A stretch of 64,000 nt of DNA from an uncultured Alloprevotella sp. (GTDB lineage: Bacteria; Bacteroidota; Bacteroidia; Bacteroidales; Bacteroidaceae): NCBI GenBank assembly GCA_944322095.1, contig CALUNU010000009.1, positions 1-64,000 on the forward strand. The letters run 5' to 3'. The translations under genes and the position numbers were made by a program. Numbering within the stretch: the stretch's first letter is position 1; every line of letters begins with the position of its first letter. Below are positions 34,338 to 43,696 of the stretch, in pieces. The notes below the pieces were generated by a model. The model did no database searches, was not told where the DNA came from, and saw only the letters and a list, made by a program, of their open reading frames with translations.

Positions 34338-34528
34338 GCGGCCCGCTGAGCCGTTGGCCACACGAGAGACGCATGACGTTTCCTCCCGCAGGGGGATATT
34401 GTCTGCGCCTCGCCGCGGGGTATCGCCACAAACAGCGCGTCGCGCATAAATTATACGGCCGGGGAAATGCCCACTTCGGCGGTTTTTGTGTAATTTTGCG
34501 CTTGGAAAACCAATAAGCCTTTTTCGCA

Positions 34529-35755
34529 ATGACTCAACGTCAAGCCCGTATGACTCTCCTGGCGTTCCTGGGCACGCTCAGTGCGTTCGGACCGTTCGTC
34601 ATGGACATGTATCTGCCCACGCTGCCCGAGATGGCCCGCCACTTTGCCACGGGCCCGTCGATGGTGCAGCTCAGCCTGACGAGCGGCATGGTGGGCCTGG
34701 GGCTTGGGCAGCTCTTTTTCGGCCCGATGAGCGACCGCTACGGCCGCCGGCGCACGCTGGTGGGCGCGTTGCTGCTGTTTCTGCTCTCCACGCTGGGCTG
34801 CCTGTTCTCGGTGGGCATAGGCCATTTTGTCGTGCTGCGCTTCTTCCAGGGCATGGCCGGGGCGGGCGGCGTGGTCATCTCGCGCTCCATCGCCGCCGAC
34901 CGTTACGAGGGAAGCCGCCTCACGTCGACGCTGGCCATTGTGAGCACCATCAACGGTGTGGCCACGGTGGCAGCCCCCGTGGCCGGCGGACTCATGGCCG
35001 GGGCGGGCGGCTGGCGCGAAATCTTCTGGGTGCTCTTTGCCCTGGGCGTCGTGCTGCTGGCCATGTGTACGGGCTTCGACGAGTCGCTGCCCCCCGTGCG
35101 GCGCAACGCAGGCGGCTGGCGGCAGCTGCGCGCGGGCTTTGCCTCGGTGCTGCGCAACCGGGCCTGTGCCGTCCACATGGCGCAGTATGGATTTACGATG
35201 GTGGTGCTCTTTGCCAACATCGCCTCGGCCCCCTTCCTCATGCAGGGGCGCTACGGACTGACGCCGCGCGAGTTTAGCCTCTGCTTCGGCGCCAACGCCG
35301 TGGCCATGGTCATCGCCTCGGGCGCCACGGCCCGCTTCCGCTCCATGCAGCCCGTGCTGCGCGCCGGCGGGCGGGCCATGCCGGCCCTGTCGGTTCTGCT
35401 GCTCCTGGCCCTGTGGTTCGGGGCAGGCTTCTGGGTGTACGAGGGGCTGCTCTTCCTGCTCATGGCCGCCCTTGGCCTCACGCAGACGGCCGCCTCGACG
35501 CTCGCCATGGCCGCCGGGCGCGAAGAGGCCGGTACGGCCTCGGCCCTGCTCGGCGCGGCGGGCTTTGCCTGCGGCGGTCTGGTGTCGCCCCTGGCCGGGC
35601 TGGGCGATCCCGGCCTCACCGCCGGCCTGCTCTTCCTGGGCGGCTCGCTCTGCACCTGGGCCTGCACGCAGCTGCGCCCGTTGCCGTGCCCCGCAGCCGC
35701 CGGCGAGGTGGTGCAGAGCGTCTCCCACGTTCACAGCGCCGCCCCGCGGGGGTGA
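34529..35755 (+). CDS. MFS transporter, Bcr/CflA drug-resistance type
   Basis: A 408-residue, 12-TM protein. The N-terminus has FGPFVMDMYLPTLPEMARHF, the motif that marks Bcr/CflA transporters, followed by the MFS motif GQLFFGPMSDRYGRRRTL and VVLRFFQGMAGAGG. Such proteins pump small drugs (bicyclomycin, chloramphenicol) or other metabolites out by proton antiport. The substrate is unknown. The stop is 6 bp before the acyltransferase remnant. Confidence 0.93.
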   Translation: MTQRQARMTLLAFLGTLSAFGPFVMDMYLPTLPEMARHFATGPSMVQLSLTSGMVGLGLGQLFFGPMSDRYGRRRTLVGALLLFLLSTLGCLFSVGIGHFVVLRFFQGMAGAGGVVISRSIAADRYEGSRLTSTLAIVSTINGVATVAAPVAGGLMAGAGGWREIFWVLFALGVVLLAMCTGFDESLPPVRRNAGGWRQLRAGFASVLRNRACAVHMAQYGFTMVVLFANIASAPFLMQGRYGLTPREFSLCFGANAVAMVIASGATARFRSMQPVLRAGGRAMPALSVLLLLALWFGAGFWVYEGLLFLLMAALGLTQTAASTLAMAAGREEAGTASALLGAAGFACGGLVSPLAGLGDPGLTAGLLFLGGSLCTWACTQLRPLPCPAAAGEVVQSVSHVHSAAPRG

Positions 35756-35760
35756 GGGGC

Positions 35761-35973
35761 GGGGAGAATGTGCGTTTTTCGCGCCTCGGCGAAAAACGTT
35801 CGCTTTATCTCTACATCTTTCATCCCATTCTCATTTTGTTTTTCGGCGTGGCCAACAACTACTTGTTGCCGCCCGCGTGGACGGAGGCGTACGCTTATGC
35901 CGGCCCCTTCGTGGTCATCGTGGCGACGCTTCTCACGACGTGGGCGCTCCGCCGCCTGCACGTGCTGCGATAG
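35761..35973 (+). pseudogene. C-terminal remnant of an acyltransferase-3 protein
   Basis: The frame reads FSRLGEKRSLYLYIFHPILI followed by a second membrane helix (AYAGPFVVIVATLLTTWALR) and a stop. This is the normal end of OafA-like membrane acyltransferases, which have about 10 helices and 350 residues. The rest of the gene is absent: the MFS gene lies directly in front. I see no start codon or ribosome site, so this is probably the leftover of a deletion. Confidence 0.65.
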
Positions 35974-36000
35974 GGCCGCGCCGGGCCGCGGCATACGAAG

Positions 36001-36041
36001 ACCGCCCCCTCCATCCGCTGCTGGCGGAAGGAGGGGGCGGT
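36001..36041. terminator. Bidirectional terminator
   Basis: Arms ACCGCCCCCTCC and GGAGGGGGCGGT between converging units. Confidence 0.75.
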
Positions 36042-36075
36042 GCATAAGGGGCAGGGCCGCCGCGAGGGGCTGCTC

Positions 36076-37119
36076 CTACTTTTTCTTGTAAGGGAAGTGG
36101 ACGACGAGTTCTAGAACGATCTTGTCGCGCTCCGAGGGGAGGGCACGGCTGATGTCGTCGTAGAAGTATTTCTCGTAGTTGAGGCGCAGGTCGGCGTGGA
36201 ACTGGCGCACGAAGCTCAGCGTCATGCCGCCCGTGATGCGCTTGCGCGCTCCGTCGTCGATGGGCAGGTATTCGAGCCCCGTCGACTCGTCTTTGGCGAG
36301 CACGCCCTCGCTGTGGTCGTCCATCATGTCGAAGCGGGCCAGGAACGAGAGCTTGTGGAACGGGCCGCGCAGGGGCAGACCGTAGCATACGAAGGCGTCG
36401 ACGGCGTTGACGTTGGGGAAGTTGCCGCGCGAATAGTGCTTGCGCATGTATTCAGCCTCGACGGTCCAGCGGCCGCGTTGGAGCGTCATGCCACCATCGT
36501 AGAGGTAGATGGCACCGCCCGTGGGCGAAATCTTCTGAACGGAGCCTTGGAGCGTCAGGCCGAAGGGCAGCATGTATTGTGCCTTGGCCGAGAAGTTGAG
36601 ACTGCGCGTCCAGTAGTCCTTCTGGTCGGTAAGGCCCGAGCCGTTGAAGAGACCGCCTTCGAGCTTGAGGGGTATCTTGTCGAACGAGTAGTCGAGCGCC
36701 AGGCCCACGTCGCGCACGTCGCCCACCTGCTTGGCAATGAACGAGCGGTTGGCGAAGTATTGCAGATGGGGCGAGCGGTGGGCGTCGATGCTGTATGGCA
36801 CGCGCATCTGTCCGAGACGGATGCGGAAGCCTTTGAGCGGCCTGAGGCCCACGTAGGCATCGAGCATGCGCATGCGTCCTTCGTCGGAAAAGTCGATTTC
36901 GGCGCGGTATTCGATGCCTTTGATGATGCGTCCGTCGAGCGCCACGCGGGCGTTGCGCACCTGGAAGCGGGTGGCCTGTTCGTTGATTTGATATTCAGCC
37001 TTGGCGCGCACCGTTCCGCTGATGTCGGGGAGCCAGGAGAGGCGTGCCGAGTCGCTTTGGGCGTTGAGGCCCAAAGCGAAGGCACCCAAGAGGAGGGTGA
37101 GAATGGTTTTTTTCTCCAT
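36076..37119 (-). CDS. Phosphate-selective porin (OprO/OprP family)
   Basis: A 347-residue protein with a signal peptide (ILTLLLGAFALGLNAQ, residues 5-20) and alternating strands typical of 16-stranded porins (FQVRNARVALDGRIIKGIEY, FRIRLGQMRVPYSIDAHRSP, LSFLARFDMMDD), ending in aromatic-basic KIVLELVVHFPYKKK. The sequence RLGQMRVPYS is characteristic of OprO/P porins. It sits 19 bp after the phosphate transporter Pit on the same strand and would let phosphate through the outer membrane for it. Confidence 0.9.
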   Translation of the reverse strand: MEKKTILTLLLGAFALGLNAQSDSARLSWLPDISGTVRAKAEYQINEQATRFQVRNARVALDGRIIKGIEYRAEIDFSDEGRMRMLDAYVGLRPLKGFRIRLGQMRVPYSIDAHRSPHLQYFANRSFIAKQVGDVRDVGLALDYSFDKIPLKLEGGLFNGSGLTDQKDYWTRSLNFSAKAQYMLPFGLTLQGSVQKISPTGGAIYLYDGGMTLQRGRWTVEAEYMRKHYSRGNFPNVNAVDAFVCYGLPLRGPFHKLSFLARFDMMDDHSEGVLAKDESTGLEYLPIDDGARKRITGGMTLSFVRQFHADLRLNYEKYFYDDISRALPSERDKIVLELVVHFPYKKK

Positions 37120-37138
37120 GATGTGCGTCGAAGAAGGG

Positions 37139-39382
37139 TCAGGCCAGTTCGTGGAACTTACAGCAGGAGCGCAGCAAGAGGCGCGTCTCGACGAGTAGCT
37201 GCTCGGTTTCCTGCACGATGTGGAGCAGGAGTGTCATGGCCGTCAGGTTCTCGTCGCTGGTCTGAATTTCGATGATGATTTCCTTACGGAAGGCCGAGAA
37301 CTCCTCGTGCAGCTCCTTCAACTGGTCGATGACGGCGGCGTTGTCGGTCACGCGCATGGCTTCGAGGTTGCGCGAGCCTTCTTCCATGAGCAGGGCGAGG
37401 CGGTTGCGCAGGGGCACGTAGCGCTCCACCTTGGCCTCGGGGATGGGGGTGAAGTGGTTGTCGACGTGCTCGCGGGCGGGCTCGCTGATGCGCAGCAGTC
37501 CGTAGAGCATCTGTTGCAGCGAGTTGTGAACGAGGTGGAAGGTCGTGATGAGGCGCACCACTTCGCTGGCGTCGGCGCGACGCAGGGCCACCACCTCGCG
37601 ACGGCGCAGGTTTTTCAGCTCACGCTTGTTCTTGTGGAGGGCTATGTCGTTCTTGCGCAGGCGGTGCAGGCTCTCTTCGAAGAGAGCATCGGTTGTGTCG
37701 CGCAGGGTGGCGGCGTAGCGGCCCAGACATTCGCCCATGTGGACGTCGAGATGGCGTGTGAGCATGGGCACGATGTCCTTTTGCTCCTTGCATTCCATCA
37801 TCTGCGTGAAGAGCAGGTCGCCCTCCTCCGTCTGCATCTTCTTGCGGAAGCGCTTCTGGCTGTGGATGAGGCCGTAGACGCCGATGGCCACAATGATGAG
37901 AATGGCCACAGCTCCGCCGTAATACATGGCAAGAGCCACGAAGAAGCAGGCAGTAAAGGCCACACCGGCCGTGATGAACCAGCCACCGATGACAGTGAGC
38001 ACGCCCGTGATGCGGAACACGGCGCTCTCACGGCTCCATGCGCGGTCGGCCAGCGACGTACCCATGGCCACCATGAAGGTAACGTAGGTTGTGGAGAGGG
38101 GCAGCTTCAAACTCGTGCCGAGAGCGATGAGCATGGCCGAAACGATGAGGTTGACCGAGGCGCGCACCTGGTCGAACGAGGCGCCGTTCACGTTGGGTTC
38201 TACGGGCGGCACAAAGCGCTTCTCGATGAAGCGGGCCACGGGCTCGGGCGTCACGTTCGTAAGGAATTGTCCCACGTTGTTGCCCCAGCGCACGAGGCTG
38301 CGGGCCACGCGCGACGAGCCGAACATCTCTTCGCCGTCGCCTTGATGAGCCAGGTTTACCTCCGTTTTCGTCACGTTGTGAGCTTTCTTTGAGAATACCA
38401 GGGCCATCACCATGATAAGGCCTGCTCCAAAAAGGAAATAGAAGGGCGTCTGCGCGCTCTCGTTGAGGCTGTCCATTGTGAAGGCCATCGGGTCGGTAGC
38501 GCCCGAGGCGGAGAAGTCGAGGAACGACGACCAGCCGGCCAAGGGCACACCGATGAAGTTCACCAGGTCGTTGCCAGCGAAAGCCGTGGCCAGGGCGAAC
38601 GTACCGGCCAGAACGATGACGCGGAACACGTTAACCTTCAGCACGTAGAGCAGCTGCATGAGCAGCGTGAAGAACACAAACGAGCCCAAGAGCACCCATC
38701 CCTCGTGCTGGTTCACAAAGTCGAGCGCTTCCTGCGGGATGCCCGCCATGTGCTTCAGGCCTTTGAGAATCATGAAGTAGAGGATGGCCGTGATGCCCAG
38801 ACCTCCGAAGATGCCGATCTTCCATTTCAGCTTCGACTTGAAGTTGAACGTAAAGACGAGGCGGGCCAGGTATTGGATGAGCGAGCCGACCACGAAGGCG
38901 ATGGCCACGGAAACGAAAATGGCCATAATTACTTCGAGCGCCTTGTCCGTGTTCAGGTAATCGCCGAAGTCGGTCGTGCCCGAGTCGCTTGCGATTTTAA
39001 TCATGGAGAAAGCAAACGATGCACCCAAGAGCTCGAATACCATCGAGACGGTTGTCGAGGTGGGCATGCCCAGCGTGTTGAAGATGTCGAGCAGGACGAC
39101 ATCCGTCACCATCACGGCCAGGAAGATAATCATCACTTCGCCGAAGACAAACTCCTCGGGTCGGAAGATTCCGTGCCGCGCAATGTCCATCATGCCGTCG
39201 CTCAGCGTCGCGCCGAAGAAGACTCCGATGGCTGCCACCGTCACGATCGTGCGAAACTTCGCCACTTTCGAGCCGATGGCCGAGTTCATGAAATTCACCG
39301 CATCGTTGCTCACGCCCACCCACAGGTCGAAAGCTGCGAGCAGGAATAGGAAAGCCACGATGCCAACGTACATCCATTCCAT
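37139..39382 (-). CDS. PiT-type phosphate transporter with PhoU-like tail
   Basis: The 747-residue protein begins with a PiT permease (GVSNDAVNFMNSAIGSK near residue 26, MPTSTTVSMVFELLGASFA) and repeats the PiT half near 410-460 (ALGTSLKLPLSTTYVTFMVA). About 10-12 membrane helices span residues 1-510. The last 220 residues are cytoplasmic and helical with PhoU-like coils (ECKEQKDIVPMLTRHLDVHM and following). It moves inorganic phosphate with a cation. The -7 box TACCTTTG (39413-39420) is 30 bp upstream, preceded by GTGTTA direct repeats. Porin and transporter form one unit, facing the two-component genes. Confidence 0.93.
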   Translation of the reverse strand: MEWMYVGIVAFLFLLAAFDLWVGVSNDAVNFMNSAIGSKVAKFRTIVTVAAIGVFFGATLSDGMMDIARHGIFRPEEFVFGEVMIIFLAVMVTDVVLLDIFNTLGMPTSTTVSMVFELLGASFAFSMIKIASDSGTTDFGDYLNTDKALEVIMAIFVSVAIAFVVGSLIQYLARLVFTFNFKSKLKWKIGIFGGLGITAILYFMILKGLKHMAGIPQEALDFVNQHEGWVLLGSFVFFTLLMQLLYVLKVNVFRVIVLAGTFALATAFAGNDLVNFIGVPLAGWSSFLDFSASGATDPMAFTMDSLNESAQTPFYFLFGAGLIMVMALVFSKKAHNVTKTEVNLAHQGDGEEMFGSSRVARSLVRWGNNVGQFLTNVTPEPVARFIEKRFVPPVEPNVNGASFDQVRASVNLIVSAMLIALGTSLKLPLSTTYVTFMVAMGTSLADRAWSRESAVFRITGVLTVIGGWFITAGVAFTACFFVALAMYYGGAVAILIIVAIGVYGLIHSQKRFRKKMQTEEGDLLFTQMMECKEQKDIVPMLTRHLDVHMGECLGRYAATLRDTTDALFEESLHRLRKNDIALHKNKRELKNLRRREVVALRRADASEVVRLITTFHLVHNSLQQMLYGLLRISEPAREHVDNHFTPIPEAKVERYVPLRNRLALLMEEGSRNLEAMRVTDNAAVIDQLKELHEEFSAFRKEIIIEIQTSDENLTAMTLLLHIVQETEQLLVETRLLLRSCCKFHELA

Positions 39383-39441
39383 AAATTGATAAATTTAGTT
39401 TAAAATCTGCGGCAAAGGTAGAGCTGCATTGTGAGCGTCAT

Positions 39442-39472
39442 GTGACAAACGTGTTAAGAAAGTGTTACAGCG
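39442..39472. promoter_or_regulatory. Candidate PhoB-type direct-repeat operator
   Basis: GTGTTAAGAAA (39451-39461) is followed directly by GTGTTACAGCG (39462-39472), an 11-bp direct repeat, with a related GTGACAAAC before it. It lies about 31-60 bp upstream of the -7 box of the Pit promoter, a normal place for an OmpR/PhoB activator, and between the transporter and the response regulator. Confidence 0.4.
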
Positions 39473-39597
39473 GGCGGCTTGCTTCCGTTCGCCGAAATGA
39501 AAGCAAAGCTTCACCGAATTTTAACAAGCGGGGCAGGCCGCGAGCGATGCTTAATGCGTAATATTGCACCGAAAATGACAGAAAACGAGAACAAAGC

Positions 39598-40272
39598 ATG
39601 AGTCAGAAAAGAATTTTAGTGGTCGACGATGAGCCCGACCTGCGGGAGATCCTGCAATGCAACCTGGAAAACGCGGGCTATCTGGTCGACACGGCAGCCT
39701 CGGCCGAGGAAGCGCTCTCCACGCTGCGCCCCGACCACGCGCTCATCCTGCTCGACGTGATGCTGGGTGGCATGTCGGGCTTCCGCATGGCCGAGAAGCT
39801 GCGCAAGGAGCTCAAGAATCCTGTGCCCATCATCTTCCTGACGGCCAAAAACGAGGAGAACGACCTGCTCACGGGCTTCTCGGCCGGTGGCGACGACTAC
39901 ATTGCAAAGCCCTTCTCGCTCCACGAGGTGCTGGCCCGCATCAAGGCCGTGCTGCGCCGCACCACGGCGCAGGCAGCTCCCAAGAGTGAGCTCACCGTGG
40001 GCAACATCACCATTGATTATACGCGCAAGCTCGTGCGCGTGGAGGGACAGGACGTGCGTCTTTCGCCCAAGGAGTTTGGCATACTGAGTCTGCTGGCATC
40101 GTCGCCCGGCCGCGTCTTCTCGCGCGAGGAGATACTGGCCGAGGTGTGGCGCGGCGAGAGCTACGTGCTCGACCGCACCGTCGACGTACACATCGCCCGT
40201 GTGCGTCGCAAGCTCGGTGAATACGCTTTCCGCATCAGCAACCGCCAAGGCTACGGCTACTGTTTCGAATAA
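39598..40272 (+). CDS. OmpR/PhoB-family response regulator
   Basis: The 224-residue protein has a receiver domain (VVDDEPDLREIL, acceptor Asp in LILLDVMLGG about residue 52, Lys in YIAKPFS) and a winged-helix DNA-binding domain (RLSPKEFGILSLLASSPGRV, then VDVHIARVRRKLG). It is 224 residues, standard for the family. The kinase gene starts 10 bp later. The divergent phosphate uptake unit suggests it responds to phosphate (PhoB-like), though RprY-type regulators are similar. A TAATATTG box at 39559 may be its -7 element. Confidence 0.92.
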   Translation: MSQKRILVVDDEPDLREILQCNLENAGYLVDTAASAEEALSTLRPDHALILLDVMLGGMSGFRMAEKLRKELKNPVPIIFLTAKNEENDLLTGFSAGGDDYIAKPFSLHEVLARIKAVLRRTTAQAAPKSELTVGNITIDYTRKLVRVEGQDVRLSPKEFGILSLLASSPGRVFSREEILAEVWRGESYVLDRTVDVHIARVRRKLGEYAFRISNRQGYGYCFE

Positions 40273-40282
40273 ATAGCTAACG

Positions 40283-42040
40283 ATGAAAAGACTCCGCTGG
40301 TCATACAAAGCCAAACTTCTGGTCAACTTCACGGCGCTTTTCGCCCTGTTCACCATCATCCTCATCATCTTCCAGCAGCACCGCGAGCAGGAATATCGCG
40401 TCGAGCTGCTCGAAACGCGCCTGCGCGGCTTTGCCGACATGGCAGCCACGGGGCTCGAAAACGGAGGGATGCACCCCGACAGCATTGCCATGCGCCGCTT
40501 GTCGGTGGCCATGCCTTCCGACGTGCGCCTCACCATCATCGACAAGAGCGGGCGCGTGCTCTACGAGACGGGCAACACGCCCGCCGCGGCTATGGGCAAC
40601 CATGAGAACCGCCCCGAGGTGCGTATGGCTTTCACCGACACCGAGGGCAGCGACATCCGCTTTTCGGAGACCTTGGGCAAGGAGTTTTTCTATTACGCCA
40701 AGGCTTACGGCGGCTTCATCGTGCGCGTGGCCCTTCCCTACGACTCGCACGTGCGCGACTTCATGAAGGCCGACAACATCTTCCTCTGGTTTGTGCTGCT
40801 GCTCTTCCCCGCCGTGGTCGTGGCCCTGCTCTATGTGTCGGACCACTTTGGCAAGACGGTTGAGAGCCTGCGCCTCTTCGTGCAGGCAGCCGACCGCGGA
40901 TTGGTGGACTACGACCACATCAGTTTTCCCAACAGCGAACTGGGCGACATCGGCCGTTCCATCACCAAGAAATACCGTCAGCTCGAAGAGAGCAACCGCC
41001 GCACCATCATGGAGCGCGAGCGCCTGATGCGCCATTTCCATTATTTCGAAGAGGGCATTGCCATCTTTGCCCCCGACCGCCGCAAGCTCTACGCCAACCC
41101 CCGCTTCCTGCAATATGTCAACAGCCTGCTCGACCGCCCCACGGCCGACGTGGCGGCCATCTGGGAGCACCCCACGTTTGCCCCCGTCGTGGAGTTTCTC
41201 AACCTCAACCGCGGCAACCGCCAGCAGGCGCAGCAGGGCGTGCCCATCTTCCGCTTTACGGCGCCCTCGGGCGGTTGCTACTATTCCATTCAGGTGCTCA
41301 TCTACGCCGACAGCGCCTTTGAGCTCACCGTGAGCGACGTGACGCGCGTCGAAAAGAACAAACTCCTGAAACAGCAGATGAGCAACAACATCACCCACGA
41401 GCTGCGCACGCCCGTCAGCAGCATACGCGGCTACATTGAGACCGTGCTCGACTGCAAGGGCCTGAGCGAGGAGCGCCGCCGCTACTTCATCGAGAAGGCC
41501 CACAACCAGGTGGTGCGCCTCACCGACCTGATACGCGACGTGGCTCTCATCACCAAGGTCGAGGAGGCTCCCGAGACGATGCAGCGCGAAACGCTCGACG
41601 TGCGGCGCATTGTCGACGACATTGCCGAGGAGCTGCGGCCGCAGATGGAGGAACGCTGCATGACGTTCGACTGTGCCATACGTCCTGACGTGCGTCTGCA
41701 AGGCAACTATTCGCTTGTTTATTCCATTTTTCGCAATCTTATGGAAAACAGCATCCGTTATGCGGGCGAGGGGACGGCCATGCATGCCGAGTGCTATAAT
41801 TGCGACGCTGAGTTCTGCTACTTCACGTTCTACGACACGGGCTGTGGCGTCGACGAGCAGCACCTGGCGCGTCTTTTCGAGCGCTTCTACCGCGTGACCG
41901 AAGGCCGCACGCGCGACTGCGGCGGCACGGGGCTCGGTCTCTCCATCGTGCGCAACGCCGTCTTGTTCCACCGCGGCGACATCAGCGTGCGCAACCGCAA
42001 GGAGGGCGGGCTTGAGTTTCTCTTCACCCTTCACCGCTGA
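40283..42040 (+). CDS. Sensor histidine kinase, partner of the adjacent regulator
   Basis: A 585-residue membrane kinase: first TM at 12-30 (LLVNFTALFALFTIILIIF), a periplasmic sensor domain about 35-165, second TM about 170-192 (FLWFVLLLFPAVVVALLYV), a HAMP/PAS-like linker, then HisKA with the phospho-acceptor His in MSNNITHELRTPVSS (about 372) and HATPase with NLMENSIRYA, DTGCGVDEQHL and GGTGLGLSIV. It phosphorylates the regulator 10 bp upstream. The two-TM periplasmic sensor fits a PhoR-like role but the signal is inferred. Confidence 0.92.
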   Translation: MKRLRWSYKAKLLVNFTALFALFTIILIIFQQHREQEYRVELLETRLRGFADMAATGLENGGMHPDSIAMRRLSVAMPSDVRLTIIDKSGRVLYETGNTPAAAMGNHENRPEVRMAFTDTEGSDIRFSETLGKEFFYYAKAYGGFIVRVALPYDSHVRDFMKADNIFLWFVLLLFPAVVVALLYVSDHFGKTVESLRLFVQAADRGLVDYDHISFPNSELGDIGRSITKKYRQLEESNRRTIMERERLMRHFHYFEEGIAIFAPDRRKLYANPRFLQYVNSLLDRPTADVAAIWEHPTFAPVVEFLNLNRGNRQQAQQGVPIFRFTAPSGGCYYSIQVLIYADSAFELTVSDVTRVEKNKLLKQQMSNNITHELRTPVSSIRGYIETVLDCKGLSEERRRYFIEKAHNQVVRLTDLIRDVALITKVEEAPETMQRETLDVRRIVDDIAEELRPQMEERCMTFDCAIRPDVRLQGNYSLVYSIFRNLMENSIRYAGEGTAMHAECYNCDAEFCYFTFYDTGCGVDEQHLARLFERFYRVTEGRTRDCGGTGLGLSIVRNAVLFHRGDISVRNRKEGGLEFLFTLHR

Positions 42041-42061
42041 CGCCCCGTGCGTCCCATGCGC

Positions 42062-42100
42062 AGCGCCCCCGCAGGCCGTCAGGCCTGCGGGGGCGCTTGG
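42062..42100. terminator. Bidirectional terminator
   Basis: Arms AGCGCCCCCGCAGGCC and GGCCTGCGGGGGCGCT with a short loop, between converging genes. Confidence 0.85.
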
Positions 42101-42124
42101 TTCAGGTTTGTTCCGTCCGTCGTT

Positions 42125-43696
42125 TCATTCCACAACGGCCGTATAGGGCCGCAGGTTCTCCACGTCGATGCGCATCACCTCGGGCCTTGCCGTGGCCGTC
42201 CAGCTCAGCGCGCCCGTGCAGTTGTAGCCTCCGATGACGTAGCTCGTGCCGCCGGCCATGACGGCCTGGCCGTAATGGAGCAGGGGCGAGCGTTCGGCAC
42301 TGCCGGCGTGGTAGAAAAGGTCGAGGCTCTCCCGCTGCCCGGTCTCCAAGTCGAAGAGCGCCAGCGTCTCCGTGCCCGTGCGGTAAACGAGGCGTCCGCC
42401 GGCCGCTCCCACGAGAGCTATGCCGTCGTAGCTGCCCACGGCGTGCAGGCCGCTGTCGTCGTGGACGTAGAGCAGCGTGTCGGCTGCCATCCACACGCGG
42501 CCGTCGTCCTCGGCCAGCACCTCGACGTTGCCGGCCGGTGTAAACTCGATGCGTTCCACGTCCGTGCCGTCGGGCCGGAAGCCCATGATGACGCCTTGCG
42601 AGGCGTGGACGGTGTAGATGGCCTGGCCGCGGCCGTAGGCAGCGTCGCCAAGTCCGTGCGTGGGGCTGTCGAGCTGTGTCCAGGCGTCGTCGGCCGCGTC
42701 GTATGCATAGAGCACACCGTCCGCCCCGATGGCATATATGCGTCCGCCGGCAGGCGTGGCGCAGCCCGTTTTGCTCAGCCCGATGGGCAGGTCGCCCAGC
42801 TGCGTGAGGCTGCCCGTGGCCGGGTCGAGGACGTAAAAGGCTCGGGCATATTCCGTATGCGTCTGTGTGGCCGTGCCTCCGGCGCTCACGCTGAGCTGCG
42901 TCAGGCCGCCGCCGAAGTAGAGCCGCCCGTCATGCACGAAGCGCACCTGCCCCGAGGCGGCCTCGGGCAGCGAGCTCACCACGCAGCCGATGGTGGCCGT
43001 CTGGTCCACCACGATGCGCTGCTGCGTGGCGGGCGAGGTTTTTACGGTGATTTCCACTGGCGCGTTCTCCCGTCCCGACACGGTGTAGAGCGCCGGGGCC
43101 CACGAGTCGGGGCCCACGATGCAGATGGTGTCGGGCTGTCCGTCGGCCAGCTTCACGTCGGGGTCCAGCACCGTGACGGGCTGCGTCGATATGTCCGACA
43201 GGCCCTCGGTGCCCCGGTAGCGCCCGTCGCCGCCCGTGGCCGTCAGCACCACGTCGAGCGCGCCCGGCCGGCGCACCAGAGCCGTGATGTAGACGCCTGC
43301 CGGCAGCCCGCCGCCGGCATCGCCCTCTTGCGTGATGACAATTTGTCCGCTTGTGGCAGCCGAGTCGGAGCGCACGCTCCGGCCCGTTCCGCCGGGCAGC
43401 AGGCTCACGTGTGCCGTGCGCTCGCGGCCCGTCGTGTTGGGCAGTACGCTCAGCGTCAGGCGTTCGCCGCTGCCTTCGGGAGCGGCCGGCACGCACCAGT
43501 GGGCGTCGCTCACGGCCGTCCACGTTCCCGCCACGTCGACGGCCACTTCCGCCAGCCCGCCTTCGACGGCAACGGGTGGCAGCGCCGTTCCGCCCGGAGG
43601 AGCGGGCGGCGTGGTGGTGGTTTCCTCGTCGGAGCAGGCGCCCAGCGCCAGCACGACACAGGCCGTCAAGGCCCATAAGTTTCTTCTCTTTTTCAT
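42125..43696 (-). CDS. Surface lipoprotein with BACON-like domain and beta-propeller
   Basis: A 523-residue lipoprotein (VVLALGACSDEE, lipid Cys about residue 21). A BACON-like module covers about residues 40-125 (AVEGGLAEVAVDVAGTWTAV, ITQEGDAGG). After a linker domain, residues about 240-520 form a Kelch-like propeller of YVLDPATG, IYAIGADGVLYAYDAADD and LALFDLETG type blades. BACON lipoproteins of Bacteroidales often help glycan capture, but no SusC/D genes are near. It is a single gene with a terminator. Confidence 0.75.
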   Translation of the reverse strand: MKKRRNLWALTACVVLALGACSDEETTTTPPAPPGGTALPPVAVEGGLAEVAVDVAGTWTAVSDAHWCVPAAPEGSGERLTLSVLPNTTGRERTAHVSLLPGGTGRSVRSDSAATSGQIVITQEGDAGGGLPAGVYITALVRRPGALDVVLTATGGDGRYRGTEGLSDISTQPVTVLDPDVKLADGQPDTICIVGPDSWAPALYTVSGRENAPVEITVKTSPATQQRIVVDQTATIGCVVSSLPEAASGQVRFVHDGRLYFGGGLTQLSVSAGGTATQTHTEYARAFYVLDPATGSLTQLGDLPIGLSKTGCATPAGGRIYAIGADGVLYAYDAADDAWTQLDSPTHGLGDAAYGRGQAIYTVHASQGVIMGFRPDGTDVERIEFTPAGNVEVLAEDDGRVWMAADTLLYVHDDSGLHAVGSYDGIALVGAAGGRLVYRTGTETLALFDLETGQRESLDLFYHAGSAERSPLLHYGQAVMAGGTSYVIGGYNCTGALSWTATARPEVMRIDVENLRPYTAVVE

